From Pannonibacter tanglangensis (lineage in GTDB: Bacteria; Pseudomonadota; Alphaproteobacteria; Rhizobiales; Stappiaceae): DNA of 64,000 nt. Location of the stretch: NCBI RefSeq assembly GCF_009915685.1, contig NZ_JAABLP010000005.1. One strand, 5' to 3'. The position numbers were made by a program, and so were the translations under genes. Shown piece after piece: positions 34,869 through 44,720 of the stretch (position 1 is the stretch's first letter; the number at the start of each line of letters is the position of its first letter). A model generated the notes under the pieces. The model saw only the letters and a program-made list of their open reading frames with translations. It had not been told where the DNA came from and did not search any database.

Positions 34869-36485
34869 ATGGCAATCAGCGCGAACCGGCTGGAACTGCT
34901 GCAGATCGCCGATGCGGTGGCTCGCGAGAAGACCATCGATCGCGGCATCGTGATCGCTGCGATGGAGGACGCCATCCAGAAGGCGGCCCGCTCCCGTTAT
35001 GGCAGCGAGACGGAAGTGCGCGCCGAGATCAACCCGAAGACGGGTGAAATCCGGCTGCAGCGCCTGCTCCAGGTGGTCGACCGCGTCGAGAACATCTCCA
35101 CCGAGATCGCCCTTGTCGATGCCAAGCAGCGCAATCCGGAAGCCACCATCGGCGACTACATTGCCGAACCGCTGCCGCCGCTCGACTTCGGTCGCATCGC
35201 GGCCCAGTCGGCCAAGCAGGTCATCGTGCAGAAGGTCCGCGAGGCCGAGCGTGACCGCCAGTATGACGAGTTCAAGGACCGCATCGGCGAGATCGTCAAC
35301 GGCGTGGTCAAGCGCGCCGAATACGGCAACGTGATCGTGGATCTGGGCCGTGGCGAAGGCATTGTCCGCCGCGACGAGCTGATCCCGCGCGAGCTGTTCC
35401 GCACCGGCGACCGTATCCGCGCCTATGTCTATGACGTGCGCCGCGAACAGCGTGGCCCGCAGATCTTCCTGTCGCGCACCCATCCGCAGTTCATGGCGAA
35501 GCTCTTCGCCCAGGAAGTCCCGGAAATCTATGACGGCGTCATCGAGATCAAGGCCGTGGCCCGCGACCCGGGCTCGCGCGCCAAGATCGCGGTGATTTCC
35601 AAGGACAGCTCGATCGATCCCGTCGGCGCCTGCGTCGGCATGCGCGGCTCCCGCGTCCAGGCCGTTGTCGGCGAGCTGCAGGGCGAGAAGATCGACATCA
35701 TTCCGTGGAACCCGGACGCGGCAACCTTCATCGTCAACGCGCTGCAGCCGGCCGAAGTGGCCAAGGTCGTGCTCGACGAGGATGCGGAGCGCATCGAGGT
35801 CGTGGTGCCGGACGAGCAGCTGTCGCTGGCCATCGGCCGTCGCGGCCAGAACGTCCGTCTCGCCTCGCAGCTCACCGGCTGGGCGATCGACATCATGACC
35901 GAGCAGGAAGAAAGTGAGCGGCGCCAGAAGGAATTCCAGGAGCGCTCCACCCTCTTCATGGAAGCCCTGAACGTGGACGAGATGGTCGGCCAGCTTCTCG
36001 CCACCGAGGGCTTTACCTCGGTCGAGGAAGTGGCCTATGTCGATCTCGACGAGATCGCCATGATCGAGGGCTTCGACGACGACACCGCCGAGGAGATCCA
36101 GGCCCGTGCCCGCGACTTCCTCGCGGAGCAGGAAGCAAAGCTGGACGAGGAGCGTCGGGCCCTCGGCGTCGACGACGAGCTGCGCCAGATCGACGGCCTG
36201 ACCACGGCCATGCTGGTTGCCCTCGGCAAGGACGGCATCAAGACCATCGAAGACCTCGCGGGCTGCGCAACCGACGATCTCGTCGGCTGGAGCGAGCGCA
36301 AGGACGGCGAGACCAAGCGTCATGCCGGCGCCCTGTCCGCCTTCGAGGTGTCGCGCGCGGAAGCCGAGGCCATGGTGATGGCGGCCCGCGTTGCGGCCGG
36401 CTGGATCAGCGCCGACGAACTGGCGGCTGACGAGGACGTGGCCGGCGACGACGCCGACGAGACCGAGGAAGAGGACGCCGAGTAA
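34869..36485 (+). CDS. nusA: Transcription termination/antitermination factor NusA
   Basis: NusA binds RNA polymerase and RNA to control pausing, termination and antitermination. The 538-residue protein has an N-terminal polymerase-binding domain (about 1-125), an S1 domain (about 135-200), two KH domains (about 230-345, with VGACVGMRGSRVQAVVGELQGEKIDII), and C-terminal acidic repeats (about 365-510) with helix-hairpin-helix folds. The ATG at 34869 follows GAGGAG; a GTG 3 codons upstream is less likely. Domain order and length match Rhizobiales NusA. The gene follows the hairpin repeat array. Confidence 0.97.
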   Translation: MAISANRLELLQIADAVAREKTIDRGIVIAAMEDAIQKAARSRYGSETEVRAEINPKTGEIRLQRLLQVVDRVENISTEIALVDAKQRNPEATIGDYIAEPLPPLDFGRIAAQSAKQVIVQKVREAERDRQYDEFKDRIGEIVNGVVKRAEYGNVIVDLGRGEGIVRRDELIPRELFRTGDRIRAYVYDVRREQRGPQIFLSRTHPQFMAKLFAQEVPEIYDGVIEIKAVARDPGSRAKIAVISKDSSIDPVGACVGMRGSRVQAVVGELQGEKIDIIPWNPDAATFIVNALQPAEVAKVVLDEDAERIEVVVPDEQLSLAIGRRGQNVRLASQLTGWAIDIMTEQEESERRQKEFQERSTLFMEALNVDEMVGQLLATEGFTSVEEVAYVDLDEIAMIEGFDDDTAEEIQARARDFLAEQEAKLDEERRALGVDDELRQIDGLTTAMLVALGKDGIKTIEDLAGCATDDLVGWSERKDGETKRHAGALSAFEVSRAEAEAMVMAARVAAGWISADELAADEDVAGDDADETEEEDAE

Positions 36486-36533
36486 TCGGCGCCTTCGGGA
36501 TCTCGAGACCGCTCAACAGGAGGCTGGACCGGA

Positions 36534-37181
36534 GTGCCAAGGAAGAATGAGCCGCTGGAACGGCAGTGCGCGCTGACCCGAGAGGTGAAGCCCGTGTCCG
36601 ACCTGATGCGGTTCGTCATGGATCCGGACGGCCAGGTCGTTCCCGACCTGAGGCGCAATCTGCCCGGTCGCGGCGTGTGGGTGACCGCGCAGCGCAGCGC
36701 CATCGAACAGGCCGAGAAGCGCAAGGTGTTCCCGCGCGGCTTCAAGGCGGAGGCGAAGGTGGAGCCGGGACTGGCCGACAGGGTGGATGCCCTGTTGACC
36801 CGCGCGGCCCTGTCGGCCCTGTCGCTGTCGCGCAAGGCGGGTGAACTGGTGACGGGCTTTGCCAAGGTCGAGGCGGCCCTCAGACGGGATCCGGTCGTCG
36901 GCCTGATACATGCTTCGGATGCGTCCGAAGACGGAGTACGGAAGCTCGCGGGTGTTGCCGCGAGCCGGTTTGAAGACGCAAACGGCGGTCCGGTCGTCCG
37001 TTTGTTCGATTCGACTCAATTGGATTTGGCATTGGGTCGGACTAATGTGATACATGCTGCGCTGCTCGCAGGCCGGGCGAGCGAAGGCTTCCTTGCGCGA
37101 ATACGCGATCTGGAGGCATTCCGGGCGAGTTCCGTCGCGAAATCCAGCGACGGCGCGAACAGCGCAGCAGGGCAGGACTGA
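36534..37181 (+). CDS. YlxR (DUF448) RNA-binding protein with L7Ae-like domain
   Basis: This 215-residue protein combines a YlxR domain (about 5-75, with CALTREVKPVSDLMRFV and GRGVWVTAQRSAIEQA) with a second domain resembling ribosomal L7Ae (about 95-190, with LSRKAGELVTGFAKVEAAL). The fusion is standard in alphaproteobacteria and sits between nusA and infB. Its precise role is unsettled; nucleic-acid binding is likely. The start is GTG at 36534 after AGGAGG. The last third of the gene is noticeably less GC-rich than its flanks. Confidence 0.9.
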   Translation: MPRKNEPLERQCALTREVKPVSDLMRFVMDPDGQVVPDLRRNLPGRGVWVTAQRSAIEQAEKRKVFPRGFKAEAKVEPGLADRVDALLTRAALSALSLSRKAGELVTGFAKVEAALRRDPVVGLIHASDASEDGVRKLAGVAASRFEDANGGPVVRLFDSTQLDLALGRTNVIHAALLAGRASEGFLARIRDLEAFRASSVAKSSDGANSAAGQD

Positions 37182-37189
37182 AGGCAAAT

Positions 37190-39946
37190 ATGAACGATAC
37201 GAAGAATCCAGGCGACAAGACGATTAGCGTCGAGCGGAAGACCCTCGGTCTCAAGCGGGGTGGCGTCGAGCAGGGCACTGTTCGGCAGAGCTTCTCCCAT
37301 GGCCGGTCTAAGGCTGTCGTCGTGGAGAAGAAGAAGCGGCGCGTGGTGGTCCCCGGCCAGGAAGGACGCCCGGAGGCTGAAGCCGCCGCGCCGGCTCCGG
37401 TCGAGCGTCCCCGCGAGCCGGCTCCCGCCGCGCCGCAGTCCCAGCCGCAGACGCAGAACACCCAGCAGCAGCAGCCGCAGCAGCAGCGCCGTCCCCAGCA
37501 GGGCGGTCAGCCGCAGCGTCCGCAGCAGCGCAGCGGTGGCGGCACCGTGCTCCGCTCCCTGACCCAGGAAGAGGCCGCAGCCCGCATGGCGGCGCTGAAG
37601 CAGGCCCAGGAGCGTGAGGTCGAGGAGCGCAAACGCGCCGAGGAAGACGCCCGCCGCCGTGCCATCGAAGAGGCACAGCGCAAGGCCGAAGAGGAAGCGC
37701 GCGCCAAGGCCGAGGAAGAGGCTCGCAAGATCCGCGAGGCCGAGGAGGCTGCGCGTCGCGCTGCCGAGCCGGACCTGCCGGCTCCGGTCGTGGCCGAGAA
37801 GCCGGCGGCGGCCGCCGCTCCGGCGCCGCGTCCGGCCGCTCCGGCTGCCGCAGCCCGTCCGGCTCCGGCCGGCCAGGGCCAGGCCCGCAAGCCCGAAGGA
37901 ACCACCCAGCCGCAGGCCGATCGCCCGCGTCCGGCCGGCGCTCCGGTTGTCGCCGCCACCGAGGACGAGGATGACCGCAAGGGCGGCCTGCGTTCGGTCA
38001 AGCGCCCGAAGGCTCCGGTCGCTCCGGTTGCCAAGCGCGGCGCTGGCGACGACCGCCGTCGCTCCAAGCTGACCATCTCCGCCGCGACCGGCGGCTCGGA
38101 CGAGCAGCGCTCGCGTTCGCTCGCCTCGCTGCGCCGTCGCCGCGAGAAGGAAAAGCGCGGCGGGATGCAGACCGTGCGCGAGAAGATCTCGCGTGAAGTC
38201 ATCCTGCCCGAGGCCATCACCATCCAGGAACTCGCCAACCGCATGGCCGAGCGCTCCGTGGACGTGATCAAGCTGCTGATGAAGCAGGGCCAGATGCTGA
38301 AGATCAACGACGTGATCGACGCCGACACGGCCGAGCTGATCGCGTCGGAACTCGGACACACCGTCAAGCGCGTCTCGGAAGCCGATGTCGAGGAAGGTCT
38401 GTTCTCGACGCAGGACGACGACGAGGTGCTGGTCTCCCGTCCGCCGGTCGTGACCATCATGGGCCACGTCGACCACGGCAAGACCTCGCTGCTCGACGCG
38501 ATCCGCAACTCGAAGGTCGTGTCGGGTGAAGCCGGTGGCATCACCCAGCACATCGGCGCCTATCAGGTCGAGAAGAACGGTCAGAAGATCACCTTCATCG
38601 ACACCCCGGGCCATGCCGCCTTCACCCAGATGCGTGCGCGCGGTGCCAAGGCCACCGACATCGTCATCCTGGTGGTGGCCGCCGACGACGGTGTGATGCC
38701 GCAGACCAAGGAAGCGATCTCGCACGCCAAGGCTGCCGGCGTTCCGATCATCGTGGCGATCAACAAGATCGACAAGCCGTCCGCCGACCCGAACCGCGTC
38801 CGGACCGAGCTGCTGCACGACGAGATCGTCGTGGAGTCCATGGGCGGTGACACGATCGACGTCGAGGTTTCGGCGAAGGTCGGCACCAACCTGGACCGCC
38901 TGCTCGAGATGGTCCTGCTGCAGGCCGAAGTTCTCGAACTGCGGGCCAACCCGGACCGGACTGCCGAGGGTCTCGTCATCGAAGCCCAGCTCGACAAGGG
39001 CCGCGGCCCGGTTGCCACCGTTCTGGTGCAGAAGGGCACCCTGCGCGTCGGCGACATCCTCGTCGCCGGTGGCGAGTGGGGCAAGGTGCGCGCGCTGCTG
39101 GACGAGGATGGCAACCAGGTCAAGGAAGCCGGACCGTCCAAGCCGGTCGAGGTTCTGGGCTTCCAGGGCACGCCGGAAGCCGGCGACATGGTTGCCGTGG
39201 TGGAGAACGAGTCCCGCGCCCGCGAGATCGCCGACTACCGCCAGCGCCAGAAGCGCGAGAAGCTCGCGGTCGTGAAGGCCGGCACCCGTGCCTCGCTCGA
39301 GCAGATGATGAGCCGTCTGCAGAGCGGTGGCCGCAAGGAATTCCCGCTGGTCATCAAGGCCGACGTGCAGGGGTCCGCGGAAGCCATCGCGCATGCGCTC
39401 GACAAGGTCGGCAACGAGGAAGTCGGTGCCCGCGTGCTCTTCTCGGGCGTGGGTGGCATCACCGAGTCCGACATCACGCTGGCCACGGCGTCGAATGCCT
39501 CGATCATCGCCTTCAACGTGCGTGCCAACAAGCAGGCCCGTGAGGCGGCTGACCGCGAGGGCATCGAGATCCGCTACTACAACGTCATCTACGATCTCGT
39601 GGACGACGTGAAGGCGGCGATGTCCGGCATGCTGGCTCCGGAGCGCCGCGAGACCTTCATCGGGTATGCCGAGATCCGCGAGATCTTCGACATCACGAAG
39701 GTCGGCAAGGTGGCGGGCTGCCTTGTCACCGAAGGTGTCGTCGAACGTGGTGCGGAAGTGCGCCTCATCCGCGACAACGTCGTCGTTCACGAAGGCAAGC
39801 TGGGCACGCTCAAGCGCTTCAAGGACGACGTCAAGTCGGTCGAGTCCGGCCAGGAATGCGGCATGAACTTCGTCAACTACCAGGACATGCGGGTTGGCGA
39901 CGTGATCGAGTGCTTCCGCGTCGAGCAGATCGCGCGCAGCCTCTGA
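37190..39946 (+). CDS. infB: Translation initiation factor IF-2
   Basis: IF-2 is the GTPase that places initiator tRNA on the ribosome. The 918-residue protein has a long N-terminal region of low complexity (about 55-310: Pro/Gln-rich, then a charged coiled-coil rich in EEARAKAEEEARK, then Ala/Pro-rich). The GTPase domain starts at GHVDHGKTSLLDAIR (about 425), with DTPGHAAF and NKIDKP motifs, followed by the domain II-IV region. Length and order are normal for Rhizobiales. It starts 8 bases after the ylxR stop. Confidence 0.98.
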   Translation: MNDTKNPGDKTISVERKTLGLKRGGVEQGTVRQSFSHGRSKAVVVEKKKRRVVVPGQEGRPEAEAAAPAPVERPREPAPAAPQSQPQTQNTQQQQPQQQRRPQQGGQPQRPQQRSGGGTVLRSLTQEEAAARMAALKQAQEREVEERKRAEEDARRRAIEEAQRKAEEEARAKAEEEARKIREAEEAARRAAEPDLPAPVVAEKPAAAAAPAPRPAAPAAAARPAPAGQGQARKPEGTTQPQADRPRPAGAPVVAATEDEDDRKGGLRSVKRPKAPVAPVAKRGAGDDRRRSKLTISAATGGSDEQRSRSLASLRRRREKEKRGGMQTVREKISREVILPEAITIQELANRMAERSVDVIKLLMKQGQMLKINDVIDADTAELIASELGHTVKRVSEADVEEGLFSTQDDDEVLVSRPPVVTIMGHVDHGKTSLLDAIRNSKVVSGEAGGITQHIGAYQVEKNGQKITFIDTPGHAAFTQMRARGAKATDIVILVVAADDGVMPQTKEAISHAKAAGVPIIVAINKIDKPSADPNRVRTELLHDEIVVESMGGDTIDVEVSAKVGTNLDRLLEMVLLQAEVLELRANPDRTAEGLVIEAQLDKGRGPVATVLVQKGTLRVGDILVAGGEWGKVRALLDEDGNQVKEAGPSKPVEVLGFQGTPEAGDMVAVVENESRAREIADYRQRQKREKLAVVKAGTRASLEQMMSRLQSGGRKEFPLVIKADVQGSAEAIAHALDKVGNEEVGARVLFSGVGGITESDITLATASNASIIAFNVRANKQAREAADREGIEIRYYNVIYDLVDDVKAAMSGMLAPERRETFIGYAEIREIFDITKVGKVAGCLVTEGVVERGAEVRLIRDNVVVHEGKLGTLKRFKDDVKSVESGQECGMNFVNYQDMRVGDVIECFRVEQIARSL

Positions 39947-40075
39947 CGCTGCGGACGGGCCGGACGGCCCGACGGATCAGACAGGGCGCCGGCGCCGGGA
40001 CCACCCCGCGCCGGCCCCTTCATTTCGCAACCGTGCCGGCCGATCCCGGAACCGTTGCCCGAACGGACAAGAAAC

Positions 40076-40504
40076 ATGGCAAAAAGCATGGGAGAGGGCC
40101 CCGGCATGCCCTCGCAGCGGCAGTTGCGCGTGGGCGAGCTCGTGCGCAAGGAGCTGTCGGACATCTTCACCCGTGGCCAGCTGTCCGATCCGGACCTGGA
40201 CGGGGTGATCATCACCATCCCGGAGGTGCGCATGACGCCCGACCTGCGTCTGGCGACCTGCCTCGTGATGCCGCTCGGCGGCCGCAACGCCGACAAGGTG
40301 GTGAAGGCGCTGAACCGCAGCGCGAAGTTCTTCCGGGGTCAGGTGTCGCGCAAGCTCACCATGAAGTACATGCCCGACTTCCGCTTCATCCTGGACACGC
40401 GCTTCGACGATGACGACCGCATCGGCACGCTGCTGATGCAGCCGGAGGTCAAGCGCGACCTCGACGCCATTGCCGAGGACGAAACGGACGATCGCGACGA
40501 CTGA
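40076..40504 (+). CDS. rbfA: Ribosome-binding factor A
   Basis: RbfA is a 30S maturation and cold-adaptation factor that binds 16S rRNA helix 1. The 142-residue product has SQRQLRVGELVRKELSDIF (about 11-29) and the DPDLDGVIITIPEVRMTPDL segment, plus MPDFRFILDTRFDD, all typical. An acidic tail follows. The ATG at 40076 begins the conserved part; a GTG/other start seven codons upstream is weaker. It is 129 bp after infB. A palindromic intergenic repeat separates it from truB. Confidence 0.96.
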   Translation: MAKSMGEGPGMPSQRQLRVGELVRKELSDIFTRGQLSDPDLDGVIITIPEVRMTPDLRLATCLVMPLGGRNADKVVKALNRSAKFFRGQVSRKLTMKYMPDFRFILDTRFDDDDRIGTLLMQPEVKRDLDAIAEDETDDRDD

Positions 40505-40559
40505 TCCGTCCAGCGCCAGCATCTGCGGATGCTGCAGAGTGCTGGCGAGACCCTTCCTC

Positions 40560-40693
40560 GCGGCATCCCGGGCAAGCGCGAGCGCAGGCCCGGGACCGGA
40601 GTGCGAGGGCGATGCTGTTGTAAATGTTGATCAATGACGACCTTGGCTTACCGGTCCCGGCTCGCGCTGCGCCAGGCCGGGATGACGCCGGGC
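40560..40693. repeat. Palindromic intergenic element between rbfA and truB
   Basis: GGCATCCCGGGCAAGCGCGA... (about 40562-40601) is an imperfect inverse copy of CCGGTCCCGGCTCGCGCTGC...GGATGACGCC (about 40652-40692), both with CCGGGACCGG/CCGGTCCCGG ends. The two arms could form a long hairpin. It resembles the dispersed CCGGGATGACG-type palindromes of alphaproteobacterial genomes; a family match was not tested. Confidence 0.6.
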
Positions 40694-40713
40694 GGGGTAA
40701 AGGATTGTTCTCA

Positions 40714-41649
40714 ATGTCGCGTCCGCAGAAGGTGCGCCGTCCGCGCAACGCCATTGATGGCTGGCTGGTGCTGGACAAGCCCTACGGCCTGACCTCCAAC
40801 GATGCGCTCACGCGCGTGAAGCGCATCCTGCACCCTGAAAAGGTGGGGCACGCAGGCACCCTCGATCCCCGGGCTTCGGGTTGCCTGCCGCTTGCCTTTG
40901 GCGAGGCCACCAAGACGGTGCCCATGGTCATGAACGGCCGCAAGGTCTACCGGTTCGAGGTGACCTGGGGCGCGGAAACCGACACAGACGACACCGAAGG
41001 CACGGTGATCGCCACCTCCGACATCCGGCCGGATGCGGCGGCCATCGGCGCCGTGCTGCCGGAGTTCACCGGCACCATCCTGCAGGTTCCGCCGAAGTTC
41101 TCGGCCATCAAGGTCGACGGCGAGCGTGCCTATGATCTGGCCCGCGACGGCGAGACGGTCGAGCTGGAGGCGCGGCCGATCGACGTGCATCGCCTGAGCC
41201 TGATCGAGATGCGGGGCGATGACCGCAGTGTCTTCGAGGCCGAATGCGGCAAGGGCACCTATGTGCGCGCCCTGGCGCGTGACCTGGGGCGCCGCCTCGG
41301 GACCCGCGGCCACGTGACCGAACTGCGCCGCCTGCTGGTCGGTCCCTTCGGCGAGGCCGACATGGTGACGCTGGAGGAACTCGAGGAGGCTGCCCGCGCG
41401 GCCGGCGAGGATGTCGAGCCGCTGATGGATTTCCTTCTGCCGGTCCGGGAAGCGCTGGCCGATGTGCCCGAGGTGCTGGTCAGCGGCGATGATGCCGCGC
41501 GGATCCGCCAGGGCATGGCCGTGCTGCTGCGCGGCCGGTCGGCGCCGCTCGCCTGCGAACTGGCCTTTGCCAGCCACGCCGGAACGCCGGTTGCGCTCGG
41601 CAGTGTTGACAGGGGCCGCTTCCAGCCCTCGCGAATTCTTCACCTTTAG
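40714..41649 (+). CDS. truB: tRNA pseudouridine(55) synthase TruB
   Basis: TruB makes pseudouridine 55 in the T-loop of tRNAs and acts as a tRNA chaperone. The 311-residue product has the catalytic Asp51 in HAGTLDPRASG, the KPYGLTSND segment (about 22-30), and GTYVRALARDLG (about 179-190). The ATG at 40714 follows AAGGA. A C-terminal PUA-like domain (about 245-311) is present. Promoter or read-through from rbfA may cross the palindromic element upstream. Confidence 0.96.
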   Translation: MSRPQKVRRPRNAIDGWLVLDKPYGLTSNDALTRVKRILHPEKVGHAGTLDPRASGCLPLAFGEATKTVPMVMNGRKVYRFEVTWGAETDTDDTEGTVIATSDIRPDAAAIGAVLPEFTGTILQVPPKFSAIKVDGERAYDLARDGETVELEARPIDVHRLSLIEMRGDDRSVFEAECGKGTYVRALARDLGRRLGTRGHVTELRRLLVGPFGEADMVTLEELEEAARAAGEDVEPLMDFLLPVREALADVPEVLVSGDDAARIRQGMAVLLRGRSAPLACELAFASHAGTPVALGSVDRGRFQPSRILHL

Positions 41650-41901
41650 CGCGCGCGGCGGGCGCGCGGTCAAGAATTGACTGGCAATTTCGGGCCGTCT
41701 CCGCCATATTCCGCCGCCATCGGGGCCCTGCTGGCCCCGACCCCCATGCCCGACCTTTGCTGGACGACATCCCGGCCCTGGCTGAACGGCATGCGGACCT
41801 CCCGGCGCCCCGTGCGGCCGGTCCGGACAGCATCCGGACCTGTCGCTTGCGCCTTTTCCGGATCCAGCCTGGCTGCATCCCCAACCTGAAAGGACATCAC
41901 G

Positions 41902-42171
41902 ATGTCGATCACTGCCGAGCGCAAGGCCGCTCTCATCAAGGAATACGCCGTTGCTGAAGGCGACACCGGCTCCCCGGAAGTCCAGGTCGCCATCCTGACC
42001 GAGCGTATCAACAACCTGACCGAACACTTCAAGGGCCATGGCAAGGACAACCACTCCCGCCGCGGTCTGCTGAAGCTCGTCGCCACCCGTCGTTCGCTGC
42101 TGGACTACCTGAACCGCAAGGACGGTGCCCGTTACAAGGCACTGATCGAGCGGCTCGGCATTCGCCGCTAA
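41902..42171 (+). CDS. rpsO: 30S ribosomal protein S15
   Basis: S15 binds 16S rRNA early in 30S assembly. The 89-residue product, with GDTGSPEVQVAILTERIN (about 19-36) and the HSRRGLLKLVATRRSLLDYL helix, is a clean match. The ATG at 41902 follows AAAGGA. A 252-bp gap upstream could hold the promoter and an autoregulatory leader, but I could not identify either. A terminator hairpin precedes pnp. Confidence 0.97.
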   Translation: MSITAERKAALIKEYAVAEGDTGSPEVQVAILTERINNLTEHFKGHGKDNHSRRGLLKLVATRRSLLDYLNRKDGARYKALIERLGIRR

Positions 42172-42186
42172 TCGGACCGGGATTGC

Positions 42187-42217
42187 AACGCGGTGGGTGG
42201 ATTTGCCCGCCGCGTTT
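42187..42217 (+). terminator. Hairpin between rpsO and pnp
   Basis: AACGCGG-T-GGG (42187-42197) pairs with CCC-G-CCGCGTT (42206-42216), followed by TTGCTAT. A weak T-tract suggests partial termination, and in other bacteria such rpsO-pnp hairpins also serve RNase III and PNPase autoregulation. Confidence 0.55.
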
Positions 42218-42445
42218 GCTATAGGAAGTCTCATGACAGTCATGGGGCAGGATCGCAGGGCGCTGCCGCGCCATCCGGATCAGCCGGAGCCACAGCGTCC
42301 CGCCGTCTTGCCCATGGCTCGTCCACGGTAACCGGCCCATAGGGGGCCGACCGAAACCACCCGCGCGCCGGGTGCCGGGTCACGATCCAGCCAACGGATC
42401 ACCGGACGTCGCGCCGCGCGGGGACGAAGCTTGCAAGGAACGTAC

Positions 42446-44575
42446 ATGTTCAACATTCATCGCGTCGAAGTCGAGTGGGCCGGTCGTCCGCTCGTCCTGG
42501 AAACCGGCAAGGTGGCTCGTCAGGCCGATGGCGCCGTCATGGCGACCTACGGCGAGACCAAGGTGCTCGCCACCGTCGTTTCGGCCAAGGAGCCGAAGCC
42601 GGGCCAGGACTTCTTCCCGCTGACCGTCAACTACCAGGAAAAGGCCTTCGCGGCCGGCAAGATCCCGGGCGGCTACTTCAAGCGTGAAGGCCGTCCGTCC
42701 GAGCACGAGACCCTGACCTCGCGCCTGATCGACCGCCCGATCCGCCCGCTGTTCGCCGACGGCTACAAGAACGACACCCAGGTCATCGTGACGGTCCTGT
42801 CGCATGACATGGAAAACACACCGGACATCCTGGCGCTCGTTGCCTCGTCCGCGGCGCTGACCCTGTCCGGCGTTCCGTTCATGGGCCCGGTCGGTGGCGC
42901 CCGCGTCGGCTACATCAACGGCGAGTACGTGCTGAACCCGCTGCATGACGACATGGCCGAATCGAAGCTCGACCTGGTCGTTGCCGGCACCGCCGACGCC
43001 GTGCTGATGGTGGAATCCGAAGCCAAGGAACTGCCGGAAGACATCATGCTCGGCGCCGTGATGTTCGGTCATCGCGGCTTCCAGACCGTGATCGACGCCA
43101 TCATCAAGCTGGCCGAGACCGCCGCCAAGGAGCCGCGCCAGCTCGACCTGCCGGACCACAGCGCGCTCTACGCCCGCATCAAGGACATCGCGGCTGCCGA
43201 TCTGACGGCTGCCTACAAGATCACCTCGAAGACCGAGCGCAAGAACGCCGTCGACGCGGCCAAGGCCAAGGTTGTCGAGGCCGTGATCACCGCAGCCGGC
43301 GACGCCGCTCCGGCCGGCACCGTGGTCGGCGAGCTGTTCAAGAAGCTCGAGGCCGAGATCGTCCGTGGCGCGATCATCGAGACCGGCACCCGCATCGACG
43401 GCCGTGACCTCTCGACCGTCCGCCCGATCGTCTCGGAAGTCGGCATCCTGCCGCGCGCCCATGGCTCGGCCCTGTTCACCCGCGGCGAGACCCAGGGTCT
43501 GGTCGTTGCCACGCTCGGCACCGGCGAGGACGAGCAGTTCGTGGATGCGCTGGAAGGCACCTACAAGGCGCACTTCATGCTGCACTACAACTTCCCGCCC
43601 TACTCCGTCGGCGAGACCGGCCGCATGGGCTCCCCGGGCCGTCGCGAGATCGGTCACGGCAAGCTCGCCTGGCGCGCCATCAACCCGATGCTGCCGGCCA
43701 AGCACGAGTTCCCCTACACGCTGCGCGTCGTCTCCGAGATCACCGAGTCCAACGGCTCGTCCTCGATGGCAACCGTCTGCGGCACCTCGCTGGCCCTGAT
43801 GGACGCGGGCGTGCCGCTGAAGTCGCCGGTCGCGGGCATCGCCATGGGTCTGATCAAGGAAGGTGACAAGTTCGCCGTCCTGTCCGACATCCTGGGCGAC
43901 GAGGATCACCTCGGCGACATGGACTTCAAGGTGGCCGGCACGGCCGAGGGCATCACCTCGCTGCAGATGGACATCAAGATCGACGGCATCACCGAAGAGA
44001 TCATGAAGGTCGCCCTGGATCAGGCCCGCGAAGGCCGCATCCACATCCTCGGCGAAATGTCCAAGGCGATCACCGAAGCCCGGTCCGAGCTCGGCGAACA
44101 TGCTCCGCGCATCGAAGTGCTGAAGATCCCGGTCGACAAGATCCGTGAAGTGATCGGTTCGGGCGGCAAGGTCATCCGCGAGATCGTGGAAAAGACCGGC
44201 GCCAAGATCAACATCGAGGACGATGGCACCGTCAAGGTCGCCTCTGCCGACGGCAAGGCCATCAAGGCCGCGATCAACTGGATCAACTCGATTGCCGCCG
44301 AGCCGGAAGTCGGGATGATCTATGAGGGTACCGTCGTGAAGTGCGTCGAGTTCGGCGCCTTCGTGAACTTCTTCGGTGCCAAGGACGGTCTGGTCCACAT
44401 CTCCCAGCTCGCTCCCAAGAAGGTTGCCAAGGTGACCGACGTGGTCAAGGAAGGCGACAAGGTCTGGGTGAAGCTGATGGGCTTCGACGAGCGCGGCAAG
44501 GTCCGCCTGTCGATGAAGGTCGTCGATCAGGACACCGGCAAGGAAATCGAGCGCGAGAAGGGTGAGGAAGAGTAA
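42446..44575 (+). CDS. pnp: Polyribonucleotide nucleotidyltransferase (PNPase)
   Basis: PNPase is a 3'-to-5' phosphorolytic exoribonuclease and degradosome partner. The 709-residue protein has two RNase PH domains (about 10-140 and 320-450), a linking helical domain (about 240-310), a KH domain (about 555-610, with IREVIGSGGKVIREIVEKTGAKINIED) and a C-terminal S1 domain (about 622-700). GSPGRREIGHGKLAWRA is in the catalytic second PH domain. The ATG at 42446 follows AAGGAA. A strong terminator follows. Confidence 0.98.
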   Translation: MFNIHRVEVEWAGRPLVLETGKVARQADGAVMATYGETKVLATVVSAKEPKPGQDFFPLTVNYQEKAFAAGKIPGGYFKREGRPSEHETLTSRLIDRPIRPLFADGYKNDTQVIVTVLSHDMENTPDILALVASSAALTLSGVPFMGPVGGARVGYINGEYVLNPLHDDMAESKLDLVVAGTADAVLMVESEAKELPEDIMLGAVMFGHRGFQTVIDAIIKLAETAAKEPRQLDLPDHSALYARIKDIAAADLTAAYKITSKTERKNAVDAAKAKVVEAVITAAGDAAPAGTVVGELFKKLEAEIVRGAIIETGTRIDGRDLSTVRPIVSEVGILPRAHGSALFTRGETQGLVVATLGTGEDEQFVDALEGTYKAHFMLHYNFPPYSVGETGRMGSPGRREIGHGKLAWRAINPMLPAKHEFPYTLRVVSEITESNGSSSMATVCGTSLALMDAGVPLKSPVAGIAMGLIKEGDKFAVLSDILGDEDHLGDMDFKVAGTAEGITSLQMDIKIDGITEEIMKVALDQAREGRIHILGEMSKAITEARSELGEHAPRIEVLKIPVDKIREVIGSGGKVIREIVEKTGAKINIEDDGTVKVASADGKAIKAAINWINSIAAEPEVGMIYEGTVVKCVEFGAFVNFFGAKDGLVHISQLAPKKVAKVTDVVKEGDKVWVKLMGFDERGKVRLSMKVVDQDTGKEIEREKGEEE

Positions 44576-44601
44576 TCTTCCCCCTCACCGCGACAGGATC
44601 A

Positions 44602-44631
44602 GGCCGGGGCAGATGCCCCGGCCTTTTCTTT
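44602..44631 (+). terminator. Rho-independent terminator of pnp
   Basis: GGCCGGGGC (44602-44610) pairs with GCCCCGGCC (44615-44623) around an AGAT loop, followed by TTTTCTTT. Confidence 0.95.
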
Positions 44632-44720
44632 ATGGTCGAGCTGACGATCAGGGATCGAGTTGGTCTTTCGCCCTGCCGTGCCGCCTGATATATCCCGCGT
44701 GACATCAAGCGGGGTGATCC

